A stretch of DNA of 39,024 bases from Akkermansiaceae bacterium (GCA_947491475.1 CANLKN010000028.1:1-39024), one strand, 5' to 3'; shown: positions 1-10,544, counted from the stretch's first letter. The notes: generated by a model not told the origin, from the sequence alone. Numbers and translations: made by a program.

Positions 1-1589
1 CTGAAGCCGAACGCGTGCCGCATCTCCGGCACAAACGACGGATAGATGTGGAATTTGTCATCCTTCCACGGTGAGCCGGCTCCATGTGCATCCGGCCGAC
101 GCATATAACTGTTGAGAAACGTCGTCACCTGCTTGATCGGCTCGAACCCTTGTTCGCGCAGGAAGACCTCGTCGCGGGAATACATATAATGCCACCACAG
201 GCTCTGCACCGTCCAGGGCGGCACGCACATCATCATGTTCCATGGCGGCGACGGCACCGGCGGCGTGTCGCTCACCTCCGGATAGAGCGACACGGTGTAA
301 GCCGCGCCGGGCAGATCGTAGAACGCGCGGGCATAGCGCTCGTGACACGGCAGCCAGTCGCGGACCATCTGGACGTATGGCAGATGCAGATCCTGATGGT
401 TGCAGGAAAACACACCCCAGATGGTCTGCTGCGCGTTGTAGTCCAGATGATAATCGCTGTGCCATGCCCAGCCAAATTTCTCGGCGACCCATGGGCCATA
501 CAAGCCGGGCTGGACTCCGCCGGGTCTCGCGGAGCAACCGTGCAAATACAGGCAGCGATACCAAGCTCGTTCGAGAGCCTGATCCTCCAGGCAAACCTCT
601 GAACGGCTCCAGAAGGCATCCCAATGCGAACGCGCCGCCGCCATCGCCTCGTCGATGGCCACATCGGTCGGTTCCGGCACTTCGCCTGCGTCATGACCGA
701 TGGCCGTATCCAGCCCGTGCTCCAACTGAACGCACATCCGGACCCCTCCGTGCCAGCGGACGTTGGGCAGGACCGGCACAATTTCGGCCCCGAGCGAGTT
801 GGGCTCGTCCTCGATTGTTTTTCCGCGCGCGCCGTATTTGGCCATCGCCGCATGGACGCGCTGCAACGCCGCTGCATCAAACGTTCCGGCCACACGCGCG
901 GTCACACGCAACGCGCGGTCCCGCATGGGATCGGAGGGCATGGTCGGCAGAGTCTGGCGAAAAAACAAGTGCCCGCCGGACTCACCGAGTTCCGTCTGTT
1001 CCCACGGTTCGGCCTGCCACTCCACGCGGTTGATGATACCGGCGAATGGCAGCCCATCCCCACGCACGACGCGCACCCACAACCGGTCGGCCTGCGGATC
1101 GGGGATCGCCTCCAACCGCGCGGCCACACCATCAGCGGTCCGCAGGTTTACCTGGCACACGCCATCGGCCAGACGCACGCGATGGCCGAGCACCTCCAGG
1201 GTCCGTCCATCAAATCCCAGCACGAGCGTGCCGCAGGGCCACGGCCGGGGGAACTTCTCGTCGTAGCTCGCATTGGTTTTTTTGGAGTATTCCTCGGTCC
1301 ACGCGAATGCCCTCTCATCGCCCTGCTCGCGGGCCTTCCACTGTTTCCAAAAATCTTCGAATGTGCCGTAGAGTTCCTCCGGCACCGCGGCCGTGCGAAT
1401 ATCCCACACCGAGTTATGGCCGAAATGCAGCAGCACCGCATCCGGCCGCGTGCGCACCGCGACGCCCAGCGCGCCATTGCCGATCAGCCCGGCTTCCGAG
1501 ATCCGCACGGCCGGCTTGTCCAGAACGATGTCATGCAGGGAGTAATGATGTGGCCTCATCATCATTTCAGAAAGTATTTCCGAGGGCAT
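1..1589 (-). CDS. GH95-like glycoside hydrolase (alpha-L-fucosidase/L-galactosidase type), C-terminus cut by window edge
   Basis: Hand translation of the minus strand from ATG at 1589 (MPSEILSEMMMRPHHYSLHDIVLDKPAVRISEAGLIGNGALGVAVRTRPDAVLLHFGHNSVWD...) stays open to position 1; contains GPWVAEKFGWAWHSDYHLDYNAQQTIWGVFSCNHQDLHLPYVQMVRDWLP, typical of GH95/GH65-like (alpha/alpha)6 enzymes. Missing from the ORF track because it has no stop inside the window; the listed ORFs at 58-1477 are in other frames. Confidence 0.8.
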   Translation of the reverse strand, partial: MPSEILSEMMMRPHHYSLHDIVLDKPAVRISEAGLIGNGALGVAVRTRPDAVLLHFGHNSVWDIRTAAVPEELYGTFEDFWKQWKAREQGDERAFAWTEEYSKKTNASYDEKFPRPWPCGTLVLGFDGRTLEVLGHRVRLADGVCQVNLRTADGVAARLEAIPDPQADRLWVRVVRGDGLPFAGIINRVEWQAEPWEQTELGESGGHLFFRQTLPTMPSDPMRDRALRVTARVAGTFDAAALQRVHAAMAKYGARGKTIEDEPNSLGAEIVPVLPNVRWHGGVRMCVQLEHGLDTAIGHDAGEVPEPTDVAIDEAMAAARSHWDAFWSRSEVCLEDQALERAWYRCLYLHGCSARPGGVQPGLYGPWVAEKFGWAWHSDYHLDYNAQQTIWGVFSCNHQDLHLPYVQMVRDWLPCHERYARAFYDLPGAAYTVSLYPEVSDTPPVPSPPWNMMMCVPPWTVQSLWWHYMYSRDEVFLREQGFEPIKQVTTFLNSYMRRPDAHGAGSPWKDDKFHIYPSFVPEMRHAFGF

Positions 1590-1626
1590 AGTATTGATTC
1601 ATAAGCTGATTTCATAATGCCATCGG

Positions 1627-2901
1627 CTATTTGATGATTTTGAAAAGTCTTCCGTCGCCGCCTTCAAACGGAAACTGGAAGCTGCTGCTTTTGCCGAGAT
1701 CCGCAAACGATCCGTCGCTGTGGGACACTTCCTTCAGGCTAACCGGCGCGTCGAACGCGATCGTCAGGGTTTGCACCTTGGCGTTTTCCTTGTTGACCAC
1801 CATCAGGTAGCGCGCTCCAGCGGCATCCTTGAACAGGCTGACAATGGCATTTCCGCCTTCCACCTTGGGAATCGATCCTCCCGACGGCAGGGGCTGGCAG
1901 GAACCGGTGATTTCGCCGACATGGTAAACCGCCTCGCACTCCAGCCCGAGCAACACTTTCGACAGCGCACCGATTTCCTGATTCAGTTTTTTCGCCACCT
2001 CATATTCCGGGGTGGGTGCCCCGTCATTGACAAGAAATGCGGGCCAGGCATTCCAGTAGGTGAAGTAGAAAATGCCCCGCGCACCATACGCAAGACAGGC
2101 CATCACCCTCAGCCGCGTGTCGTTGGCGTCCGGGTGGATGCACACCGCCCAGGTCTGATGATGCTTCGCCGCAATCGGGCGGAAGATCTCGAGGTTGTTG
2201 TAAAAATCCGGCCCAGGAGGCAGTCCCTTTCCCTTGTCGCTGCCCTCGTTCCATTCTTTGAACCCGTTGTAGTTGTCGTAACCGGAAAGGTCGCATTTCA
2301 CCGTGGACAAGAATTTCTCCACATACTCCTGATAAGTGGCGGTCTGCAACTGCTGGTGCACCGATGCGTAAGTGGGCAGCAAGTTGATGTAGGTGATATG
2401 CGTCGGATCTTTTTTCCGGAGGTATTCCACTGTTTCGGCGATGCGCGGGAACAGGCTGGCTCCCGGCTCGTCGTCCACGATGTAACCCAGCAGCGCCGGA
2501 TGCGAGGCATAGTCGGCGATTGCGGCATCGAGATACTGTCCGATGGGTCCCGGATACTTCTCCTTGTCCCGGACCATCTCCCAGATCCGAGGGTCGGCAA
2601 CCAGCGCCTTGATGCCGACCTTCTGGCACATGTCCAGGTATTTCAGGTTCTTCTCCTTGGTAAAATCCGTGAGCTTGGTGCCGTCATGATAGGGCATGGC
2701 CGCGTTGAATCCGCCGTCCTTGATGTTTTGATAGAGTAGTTCTTCGGTTCGGGCGGAGGGTGGACCGCACCAATAGCTGATGATCAGGTTGTTCTTCAGC
2801 CAGTCCTTCGTTGATGCCGGGGTCTCCTGTGCCTTTCCGTCTCCGCTCGCTGCGAAAACCAGGACGGTAGCCAGACAGATTCTGTGGATATGTTGATTCA
2901 T
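1627..2901 (-). CDS. secreted putative TIM-barrel glycoside hydrolase-like protein (424 aa)
   Basis: N-terminal signal-like MNQHIHRICLATVLVFAASGDGKAQ; barrel-like segments GYIVDDEPGASLFPRIAETVEYLRKKDP and GARGIFYFTYWNAWPAF; ATGA overlap with the upstream gene. Confidence 0.75.
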   Translation of the reverse strand: MNQHIHRICLATVLVFAASGDGKAQETPASTKDWLKNNLIISYWCGPPSARTEELLYQNIKDGGFNAAMPYHDGTKLTDFTKEKNLKYLDMCQKVGIKALVADPRIWEMVRDKEKYPGPIGQYLDAAIADYASHPALLGYIVDDEPGASLFPRIAETVEYLRKKDPTHITYINLLPTYASVHQQLQTATYQEYVEKFLSTVKCDLSGYDNYNGFKEWNEGSDKGKGLPPGPDFYNNLEIFRPIAAKHHQTWAVCIHPDANDTRLRVMACLAYGARGIFYFTYWNAWPAFLVNDGAPTPEYEVAKKLNQEIGALSKVLLGLECEAVYHVGEITGSCQPLPSGGSIPKVEGGNAIVSLFKDAAGARYLMVVNKENAKVQTLTIAFDAPVSLKEVSHSDGSFADLGKSSSFQFPFEGGDGRLFKIIK

Positions 2902-4871
2902 GGTTGGTTATTTATGTGAAGGACGACTACTTCGTTGCTGTGCAGGGTAATGGTGTTTCCTGAGATCCTGGCACCCTTAGACCACGGGCCGGGCACCTCG
3001 TTCACCATAGGTTGGTGGTTCTTCAGCGATACGGTGGCGGTCCTAATCTCATGGGTTGGATTGTAAAGACACACCGTGTGCTGTCCTTCGCCAATCTCAT
3101 TGATGGCATAGTAAATGCCGTCGCCGCCGACCTGGATCGGGAGGTGCTTCCGCACAGTTGCGCGCAGGTAACGTTGGACACAGTGCAGCAGCTCAAAGGG
3201 CGGGTCAGGCCGGTATTGCAGGCGTTTGATCATGTCGAAACCCGGGGCGGTCATGTCATCGGTGAGGCCATGATCGGCAAGGATCATGGTGACCTTGCCG
3301 GAGCCAAGGGCTTTTTCCATGATCACGGGATCATGTCCTTCGGTGGTCGCCACGACGTCCCAGCCATCATGGGTCTCCGGCTTGCGCACGGAATAAAACG
3401 CTTCGCGAACCTCCTCGTCGGTGGCGGGAATGAAGCTGTGGAAAGCCGGGTGTTTCTCCGCGCTGATGCGCAGTGCGAACCACTGTTCCGCGATTTGCTC
3501 CATGACTTTGGAACTGGCGACCAGATGTCCGCCTCCCTCGACATAGGCCCGCAGCCGTCCAAGGAAGTCGCTGTCGGGAGTGTCGTCAGACAGCAGCCAG
3601 ACAACCGGATAGTCCGCGAGGACGTCGCCGCCCGCATCACTTAGCAGAACATCCACCACATCGCCCTCCGGCGTGGGGGTGATGAACCCGCGCTCATCGC
3701 GATAGAATCCCGACCAGGTATAGCCGGGGTAGAACAGGTCGTAGGCCTGATCCATTCCGTGATCCGACGGCCCATACGGAAGGCAGTGCCACACCACGCG
3801 ATGCTCAAACGAATAGAGATGCCGGGGTGGTGTCCATCCGGCGTAATAATCCAGCATCAGCGCCAGCGGACGGAGCTGCCGGCCTCGCGGATGCGGGCTC
3901 CTCGCCCACTGGGTGAAGTCGCGGAGAGCTTCGCCCAGAGGGCTCAACTTGCGCACGCCGGCCTCGTCCAGATCATCGGTATAGAACCCGCCATCCAAGC
4001 CGACGACCGCCGCCTCGGCGAAGTAGTTGATCACCCATGTGGCCATGATCAACCCGATGGAATGCCCCTGGAATTTTCCGGCCTTCCAAACGCCCATCTC
4101 GCCATCCTCAATCGGCTGCACGACATCGGCGGAGTCGGTATAACAACGGTATCCCCAGCGGTCGAACACCGAGGTGATCATTTTATATTGCAGGCCATAC
4201 TGTCGGCAGGCACCGCGCAGAAACGAGGTGTAAACCTGCACGTTGAGAAGTGCCTGTCCGATCTCGGCCCCCACCATCCGGATTCCTATCTCATGGAAAT
4301 AGTGCGGGAAGGTGCAGCCCACGATCGTGCTGGAATTGCCATGCAATTTTTCCATGAGGTCGGCCAGGTAACCGACCAGCAGGTCATGACCTTCCCTGCG
4401 GGTCTTGGGCCGTTTGTCGGCATCCAGATATTGCATGACATCGCGCCCGAACAGGCCGTCCCATTCGCCCATATCCCAGCCCCAGAACAGGTCGCCGACC
4501 TGTTCTTCGATGTAGCGGTTTTCTTCGCTTGTCAGTTGGCAGGCTATCTTTGCATAACCCGGGCCGTCAGCCAGTTTATCGGACTTGAAAATCGCCCAGA
4601 AGTCGAAGGGTTTTCCGAGTTCCCGCAACTTTTTGATCTGCCCGTGCCAGCGTGCGATCAACTCACTTTCGCCCACTGGCGGAAAGGGCACGCCGGGTGT
4701 GATGTTAAGAATGAACCCGCCCAGATCCCACGAATCGCCCAGACCCAGGTTGGGAGCCATCAGGTGCATGGCATCCGCCAGATCGTAGTGGAGGAACTCC
4801 CGGTCGAAGTTGTGCCAGCTATACTGGGCGATCGTCATGAACCGCCCGAGCTTGATTGTCATTGGTTTCAT
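2898..4871 (-). CDS. putative glycoside hydrolase-like protein with possible beta-galactosidase trimerisation-like domain (657 aa), no evident signal peptide
   Basis: Long ORF with ATGA overlaps at both ends; motifs WGWDMGEWDGLFGRD, TDSADVVQPIEDGEMGVWKAGKFQGHSIGLIMATWVINYFAEAAVVGLDGG, LADYPVVWLLSDDTPDSDFLGRLRAYVEGGGHLVAS. Confidence 0.7.
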   Translation of the reverse strand: MKPMTIKLGRFMTIAQYSWHNFDREFLHYDLADAMHLMAPNLGLGDSWDLGGFILNITPGVPFPPVGESELIARWHGQIKKLRELGKPFDFWAIFKSDKLADGPGYAKIACQLTSEENRYIEEQVGDLFWGWDMGEWDGLFGRDVMQYLDADKRPKTRREGHDLLVGYLADLMEKLHGNSSTIVGCTFPHYFHEIGIRMVGAEIGQALLNVQVYTSFLRGACRQYGLQYKMITSVFDRWGYRCYTDSADVVQPIEDGEMGVWKAGKFQGHSIGLIMATWVINYFAEAAVVGLDGGFYTDDLDEAGVRKLSPLGEALRDFTQWARSPHPRGRQLRPLALMLDYYAGWTPPRHLYSFEHRVVWHCLPYGPSDHGMDQAYDLFYPGYTWSGFYRDERGFITPTPEGDVVDVLLSDAGGDVLADYPVVWLLSDDTPDSDFLGRLRAYVEGGGHLVASSKVMEQIAEQWFALRISAEKHPAFHSFIPATDEEVREAFYSVRKPETHDGWDVVATTEGHDPVIMEKALGSGKVTMILADHGLTDDMTAPGFDMIKRLQYRPDPPFELLHCVQRYLRATVRKHLPIQVGGDGIYYAINEIGEGQHTVCLYNPTHEIRTATVSLKNHQPMVNEVPGPWSKGARISGNTITLHSNEVVVLHINNQP

Positions 4872-7210
4872 TTTGTTACCTTCAAATATCGTTTGATTCC
4901 CATCACGTTGTTGCCCTTGATCGAAACCCCATACAGCCCGGGGAATGCATCCTCGGGCACACGGATTTTGAAAGCTTGGCCCGCAAGCAACTCCGGCGGC
5001 TTGGTGATGGTCAGTCCGGGGGCAATAACCTCCAGCTTGGTCCCGGGATTTTCTCCGGCGAGGGAGCAGGTTTTGACTTCCAACTCATCGCCGGGTTTGG
5101 CGGCGGGAAGCGCGTCGAAGCCCACGACGCTGTGGCCGGGCTTGGGAAGCACCGCGAGCATCCAGTTCGACATGCCGGGAATGACGAGCCTGCCGTCCTT
5201 CCTCTCCGGCTTGGCACTTGTCCATTCGAGCTTCTCGATGTCGCAGACGGCCATGTCTGGTGAAGCGATGCCGGATTGGGGAAGAGACAGATCGTAGGCG
5301 GCACGCTTCGCCGACAGCTTGCCGAAATCTCCCCACGACGAGGTTTGCTGCTCCGGCCTTGCCGCGACGAGCAGGTTGCAGGCGTCACTGCTGAAGTGCC
5401 GCGTGTGGATTTCCGGGTCGATGGAGGCAGGTTTCTCTAACACATTGCCCCAGACCAGCGTGTTATGCACCGGAGATTGCGCGCAAAACCAATTCGCTTC
5501 TTCGTCGGCAAAGTCACGCTCCCACTGCGAACGACCGCCGGGCAGGCCTGCCAGCGACGGCCACACAACACCGGCCGTGGTCAGGGCGAACGGACGGTAG
5601 GATTTCATTGCGATCCGCATCGGCGGGACGTCCTCGGCATAGAACTTGTGCTGGGTATAGGCTGTCGGGCAGTAGCGGCTGTAGAAATCCACTGGTCCCT
5701 CCGTCCAAAACATGGCGTCCGCCTTGACCGAATGGACCGCTTTTTCGACCTTGGAAAGAAGCTGCTTCATCCATTGATTGTAGTCATAAGGAGACGCATG
5801 ATTGTGTTCCGGATTGTAGCAGTCGCGGTAGGAAAACCCCAGCGAGTCCAGCCGAATGCCATCCGCGCCGGTCTCTTGCATCACCCGAGTCGCCACGTCC
5901 ACAAGATGGTCCTGCCATTCCACGCTGCCCGGGCACATCATATAGAAGCCCTGGTCGGTATAGGGGCCTGCCGTGCCGCCGTCGGCATTGATCACCTGCC
6001 ATCGCTGGGCCTTGCCCGCTTTCGCCAGCTCGCTTTGCAAAGGGACAATATATCCCTCGATATACAGGCAGGTCCGCAGGCCCAGCTTGCGCGCCGCCGC
6101 GATGCCCTCCCTCATCGCCTCGGCACCGCCCAGATCCTCGCGGATCACGTTGTCTCCATCCGTGTGCTTGTTATAGATCATCGACCCGCGGCACCAGAAG
6201 GCATACTCGGTCAGATCGACGGGAATCCTGATATTTGCCTGTGGAATATCGCGAAAGCTGTCCAGGAGCCATTGTCCGCCGTGGTCGGCAACGATCCCCG
6301 GCCCGGCCTTCTTGAAGTGGATGCCGTTCGCGCTGTCCAGTTCCCTGACCCACTGCGGCACGGGCGCGGGCTTGAACGCGATCTCCGACCAGTCGGCGAA
6401 GTCGCGCGCGGTGGCCTTCCAATCGCCACTGTAAACTTTCATCAGGGTCGTCGGCAGCGTGCGGGACTCGCCGGCTGCCAGCATGCGCGGCGGATAATAG
6501 CTCACTTTGACCACCGGCTTGTGTTGGATCAGCTTCTTGGCGAGCGACTCGGGATCCTTGATGACCAGGCCGAGCGCGGAGCCAGATGCCGGGTCAAACA
6601 GCGAATGCCACTGCATGGACCACTCGGTGGACAGCCCGTAGGTGCGGTCCGGGAATGCCCATGCGTCCATGATCAGTCCCGCCTGATTCAGCCATGTCTG
6701 CTTCATCGCCGCATCGGGCGCGCCAAGCTGCACGCCGTCGAGCACGGGAAACTCAACCAAAACGTCCTGCTCACCCGCGCCGACATTTCTCACCATCAGT
6801 TGCCATTCCGAGTCTCCAGAATCATTCCGCAGGACCACTTTCAAAACGAACTCAAAGCCCGACGCGGCGTAGTTCATGGTGAGCGATTGGCCTACGTCTT
6901 CGCTGAGGGCTTTGGCCGATACCAGTCGGATGCTGTCGGTCCCCAACTGGATGGCCGCCTCGTTGTTGCCTGATGGCAGCCACGGGCTTTTGAATCCAGA
7001 AGACACGCGAAACGGTATTCCCGGGCGCGGGGACGCCTTGAGAATATTGTCGCCCAGCTTGCGGTTTTCAATCTTCACCAACTCGCCGGAAGTGCCGTCG
7101 AATTCAATCCGGCAGGCATCGTTTTCCAGAATGGCAGGCTCTCCGGCTTGTGTGATAAACGGCGTGACCAGCAGGAACAGCGCCGCGAGGTTGTTCTTCA
7201 TGTGATTCAT
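4868..7210 (-). CDS. secreted putative glycoside hydrolase (alpha-galactosidase-like TIM barrel, DUF6259-like)
   Basis: Start assigned to MNHMKNNLAALFLLVTPFITQAGEP (ATG at 7210, signal peptide); motifs LRTCLYIEGYIV, ETGADGIRLDSLGFSYRDCYNPEHNHASPYDYNQWM, DAMFWTEGPVDFYSRYCPTAY. The ORF-track extension to 7438 is out of frame with the real upstream gene. Confidence 0.75.
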   Translation of the reverse strand: MNHMKNNLAALFLLVTPFITQAGEPAILENDACRIEFDGTSGELVKIENRKLGDNILKASPRPGIPFRVSSGFKSPWLPSGNNEAAIQLGTDSIRLVSAKALSEDVGQSLTMNYAASGFEFVLKVVLRNDSGDSEWQLMVRNVGAGEQDVLVEFPVLDGVQLGAPDAAMKQTWLNQAGLIMDAWAFPDRTYGLSTEWSMQWHSLFDPASGSALGLVIKDPESLAKKLIQHKPVVKVSYYPPRMLAAGESRTLPTTLMKVYSGDWKATARDFADWSEIAFKPAPVPQWVRELDSANGIHFKKAGPGIVADHGGQWLLDSFRDIPQANIRIPVDLTEYAFWCRGSMIYNKHTDGDNVIREDLGGAEAMREGIAAARKLGLRTCLYIEGYIVPLQSELAKAGKAQRWQVINADGGTAGPYTDQGFYMMCPGSVEWQDHLVDVATRVMQETGADGIRLDSLGFSYRDCYNPEHNHASPYDYNQWMKQLLSKVEKAVHSVKADAMFWTEGPVDFYSRYCPTAYTQHKFYAEDVPPMRIAMKSYRPFALTTAGVVWPSLAGLPGGRSQWERDFADEEANWFCAQSPVHNTLVWGNVLEKPASIDPEIHTRHFSSDACNLLVAARPEQQTSSWGDFGKLSAKRAAYDLSLPQSGIASPDMAVCDIEKLEWTSAKPERKDGRLVIPGMSNWMLAVLPKPGHSVVGFDALPAAKPGDELEVKTCSLAGENPGTKLEVIAPGLTITKPPELLAGQAFKIRVPEDAFPGLYGVSIKGNNVMGIKRYLKVTK

Positions 7211-7251
7211 AATGTGTTTCGGAGCTTGTGATGCATTGAATGTTGATGCCG

Positions 7252-9954
7252 CTAAAATCCGTTCGTTTTCCCGTCCGGCGGGCGGTTGTGGATGTTGACG
7301 TTGTCGAGGTGGAAAACCGCCGGGCCCTCCGCATTGCTGATAAACCCGAGCCAGTCGAGCGACTTCCAACCAGCTTGGTGCGGGAGTGCGGTGAAGCGGT
7401 GCGCGGGCTCGCCGGGCACCTGCACGGTCATGTCCCATGTGCCGGCGGACTGCTCCCCCAGCCCGGCCTTGATCTCAAAGTGGATCCATTGATCCTGCGG
7501 TAGCGGCAGGGTTTTGTCCGCCACGCGCAGGACGCCGCCGCTAATGACAAAGCTCGGCCCGGTTAGATACGGCGAGGCATTGTCACGCCATTCTTGCTGG
7601 AGTTCAACGCCGGGGCCGATCCGCAAATCGAACGAGCACTGCGACAGTCCTTCCCGGTGCCGCGGCGCAAACACCAGATGCGGATCAAAGCGGGAATTCA
7701 GTCCCGCTTGATCGGCAAACTTTAGGCTGCGCCGTCCGCTGGCCGCCGCTTCCTCCGTGGGTGCCAGCGTCCCAGCTTCGCCCCCATTGGAAATGGTGCA
7801 AGCGAACTAGGCCGTGTCGGATTCGAAACCCTCTTCGATGTCAAGCGGTGGCACGGGCGGCATGCGCGGAACGAGTGTGAAATCGGCGAATGATGGCTCG
7901 GCTGCCAGCTTCCGCCAGGCGGGGCTGCCCTGCACACCGGCTTTGGCATAATCAAACGGCACAAAACCAAGACCCAAGACAGGGGAATCGTCGGCGAGCT
8001 TGAAATCCCGCTGTGCCAGGTCGGCAAACCCCGGATCGGCCACCAACGAGTGGGCGTCCTGCCCGCCCGCCTGCCATTCACTGAAACTCTTTCTGTCAAA
8101 GTCAGCGCCCTGCCCATCCGCCCGCCAGTATAGGTTCCGGTCGAGCGTCATCTGTCCTTGATGCATTGTGCCTGAAACGAAAGGCCCGGACTGGCTGACC
8201 ATGATGTTCCGCTCCGCGCGAAACGATTCGTGCGGTTCCACCCGGGAACGCCGTAATACCCCGCCTTGAGAGAAGGCCAGAATATTGTTCTCCACCATAT
8301 TGTCCCGCCCGTAATGCTGGTAGAAACAGGAATAGAGGATGTCGTGGACCAGATTGTCCCGCACGGTTATCCCCGTGCTGCCCTCGTCCAGATAGATGCC
8401 GAAGACCGTAGCAGGGCTGCTGCGCAGGTGATGAATGTGATTGCCGCGAATCACCGTGCCCTCGCTCATGCCCAGCGTGTAAATGCCAGCCATGTCACCC
8501 AACACACCACTGCCTAGGTGGTGAATGTGATTGTATTCGATGCGGTTCCGCTTGGCCGCGCTCTCGCCATAACCCCAGCTCCAGCCCACCGAGATGCCGC
8601 TGTAAACGAAGTCCGAAATGTCATTGTGTGCGACGACGTTGTCGGAGCTGTTACCGATCCAGACGCCAATCGCTCCGTAGTGAATCCGGCCGCCGCCGCG
8701 GATGATGTTATGCTCCACCACGTTGTGGTTGGAAACGCGCCGGGACGGGGCAGAGTCGTTGTCCCAGCCATTCCCAATCCTCACCCCGCCCGCACCGAGA
8801 TCATGCAGGTAACATTGGCGCACGACGTTGCCGGAGCAGCCGCTGCGAAACCATATGGCATTCAGCCCGACATGTGCGATCTCGCAGTTCTCGAACGTGA
8901 TTTGCCTGGCGTCGTCCGCCATGACCACCGCCGTGATGCCATGTGCCGCCTGGGCATCCGAGTGGCCGCCGGGCGGCAGGAGGTATTGCCCGTGCAGAAA
9001 GCGCAGGCCTCGAAACGTCAGATTTTCCACCGGCTTCTCCGCCTCGCCGGTGATGTGGATGAACTGTTCGACACGCGGGGCGATGACTTCAGCGCGATTC
9101 ATATCTTCGTCCGGCAAGGGCCAGTAGAGCAAGGTGCCGGCGCGGTCCAGGAACCATTCACCCGGTGCGTCCAGAGCCTCGCGGAAGTTCTCCAGATGAT
9201 AACGGGATCCAGCGGTGAATTTGATGAACGGCAAGGTGTGGTCATCATCGGTAATGGGCGTCACGTAGAAGTCAGTGTTCTCCGCGTCGTAGATGCGCCC
9301 ACGATGGCGTGAGATTTCCCAAAAGTGATAGACGACGGCTGTGACATCTCCTATCCGGTCCGCCGGCACCTGGGCCAGCGGCGCGAGGATGTCAGGAAAC
9401 CCCTGAATCAGCCCATGGCTAAGATCGGCATCTTTTCCCGTTACCGGATCCCTGCCTTTTGCCAGTGCGCCCCGCAGGTAGCTCCAATCCTCGTTCGGCG
9501 TGCGCGCGCGGATCGCGCGGCGGCCATTGATCCAGAGTTGCTCGAAATACCACTCACCTGCGGCGACTTCTGGGAACGTGGCCTGCCAGAGGTGCTCCCC
9601 CTGTTTTTCCCAGCCGGTGATGCGGGTTCCTCCTGAAAACACCGGCTTCGCGCCAGGGGCCGCCTCGTAGGTCACGCCGGAATCCTCCGGCGTGAATTCC
9701 ACCGTGCCACGCAAGGGATACGTCCCATCCGCAATGATCACCCGCGCGTCTATCCCGGGTTGCTGCTGCCGCTGTTTTCGGATGGCATCGCGCGCGGCTC
9801 CAAGAGTGGCCAGCGGTTTCTCCACCGTGCCGGGATTCGAGTCGCTGCCGTCCACCGCAAGGAAGAGGATGGCTGCTTGGTCGTCCGCTAGGGCGGGCAG
9901 ATCCATGCACGCCGAAACGAGAAATAGGATAAGCGCGAAAAGTGTTTCCTTCAT
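7252..9954 (-). pseudogene. right-handed parallel beta-helix protein, GH141-like, interrupted by an in-frame TAG at 7807-7809
   Basis: ORF 9954..7807 (MKETLFALILFLVSACMDLPALADDQAAILFLAVDGSDSNPGTVEKPLATLGAARDAIRKQ...FSGGTRITGWEKQ...LWINGRRAIRARTPN; many beta-helix N/V/G repeats). After the TAG the same frame continues FACTISNGGEAGTLAPTEEAAASGRRSLKFADQAGLNSRFDPHLVFAPRHREGLSQ... to the stop at 7252. Start 9954 and internal ORF start 7674 differ by 2280 nt (760 codons), confirming the shared frame. Truncated product may still be expressed. Confidence 0.8.
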
Positions 9955-10207
9955 GGGGATGTCTCCTTTCGATGCATCCTCATCCAGATGCGGCTTCGCC
10001 GGGTCGTTCGGCTGATCTCTTTATTCATCATGTGTCTCGCTGAGTTGTGAAAGAGGGATTGGGTTCGTATCCTTCCCGCCGAGGGAACACGCAAAAATGC
10101 TGGCATACAAAGGGAGTAGCCCCCAATCGTATTTACCCTTATTTTGAGCCATGCTTGATGCGATTTACGTTTGAAAATCGCTCTTCCTTCAGATTCTTTT
10201 ACTTTTT

Positions 10208-10528
10208 ATGAGCCTTGCTCAACCATTCCGCCACGCCCTGCCGGTCAACGAATCGCTGTTTCGCACCGCCTTCTAACTGACGCATGCCGGCTGGGATCCG
10301 TTCAAGCCCGGCGACTCATCCCGGCGTGGCGACGGGCCGATGTATCGCTTTGAATGGAATGACGGACGCATCCTGCCGGAATTCTGCCTCGCGCTACTGA
10401 TCGCCGGCAGCGGGGAGTTCGAGACCCGCGAGCACCGCTGCCGCATCCATCCCGGCGATGGTTTCCTGTTTCGCCCGGGCGAATGGCACCGTCCGTCACC
10501 AAAGACAGGATGGACAATCCGCTGTTAG
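10208..10528 (+). pseudogene. AraC-family regulator, N-terminal cupin-domain fragment (in-frame TAA at 10274-10276)
   Basis: MSLAQPFRHALPVNESLFRTAF*LTHAGWDPFKPGDSSRRGDGPMYRFEWNDGRILPEFCLALLIAGSGEFETREHRCRIHPGDGFLFRPGEWHRPSPKTGWTIRC*; typical AraC ligand-binding cupin interrupted by TAA and then truncated at the insertion boundary. Confidence 0.85.
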
Positions 10529-10544
10529 GAAATTGCTTTTGGCG
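10521..10544 (+). repeat. left copy of 24-bp direct repeat
   Basis: gctgttaggaaattgcttttggcg, matches 12564-12587 with one mismatch. Confidence 0.85.

Noticed and set aside
3759-6973. Long plus-strand ORFs (512 aa at 3759-5297, 502 aa at 5465-6973)
   Set aside because: Antisense to convincing minus-strand enzymes; sequences are low-information His/Arg/Val-rich shadows typical of GC-rich antisense frames.
7211-7438. N-terminal extension of the 856-aa ORF in the track
   Set aside because: A signal peptide begins at the internal Met at 7210, and the extension overlaps the 3' domain of the beta-helix gene out of frame.
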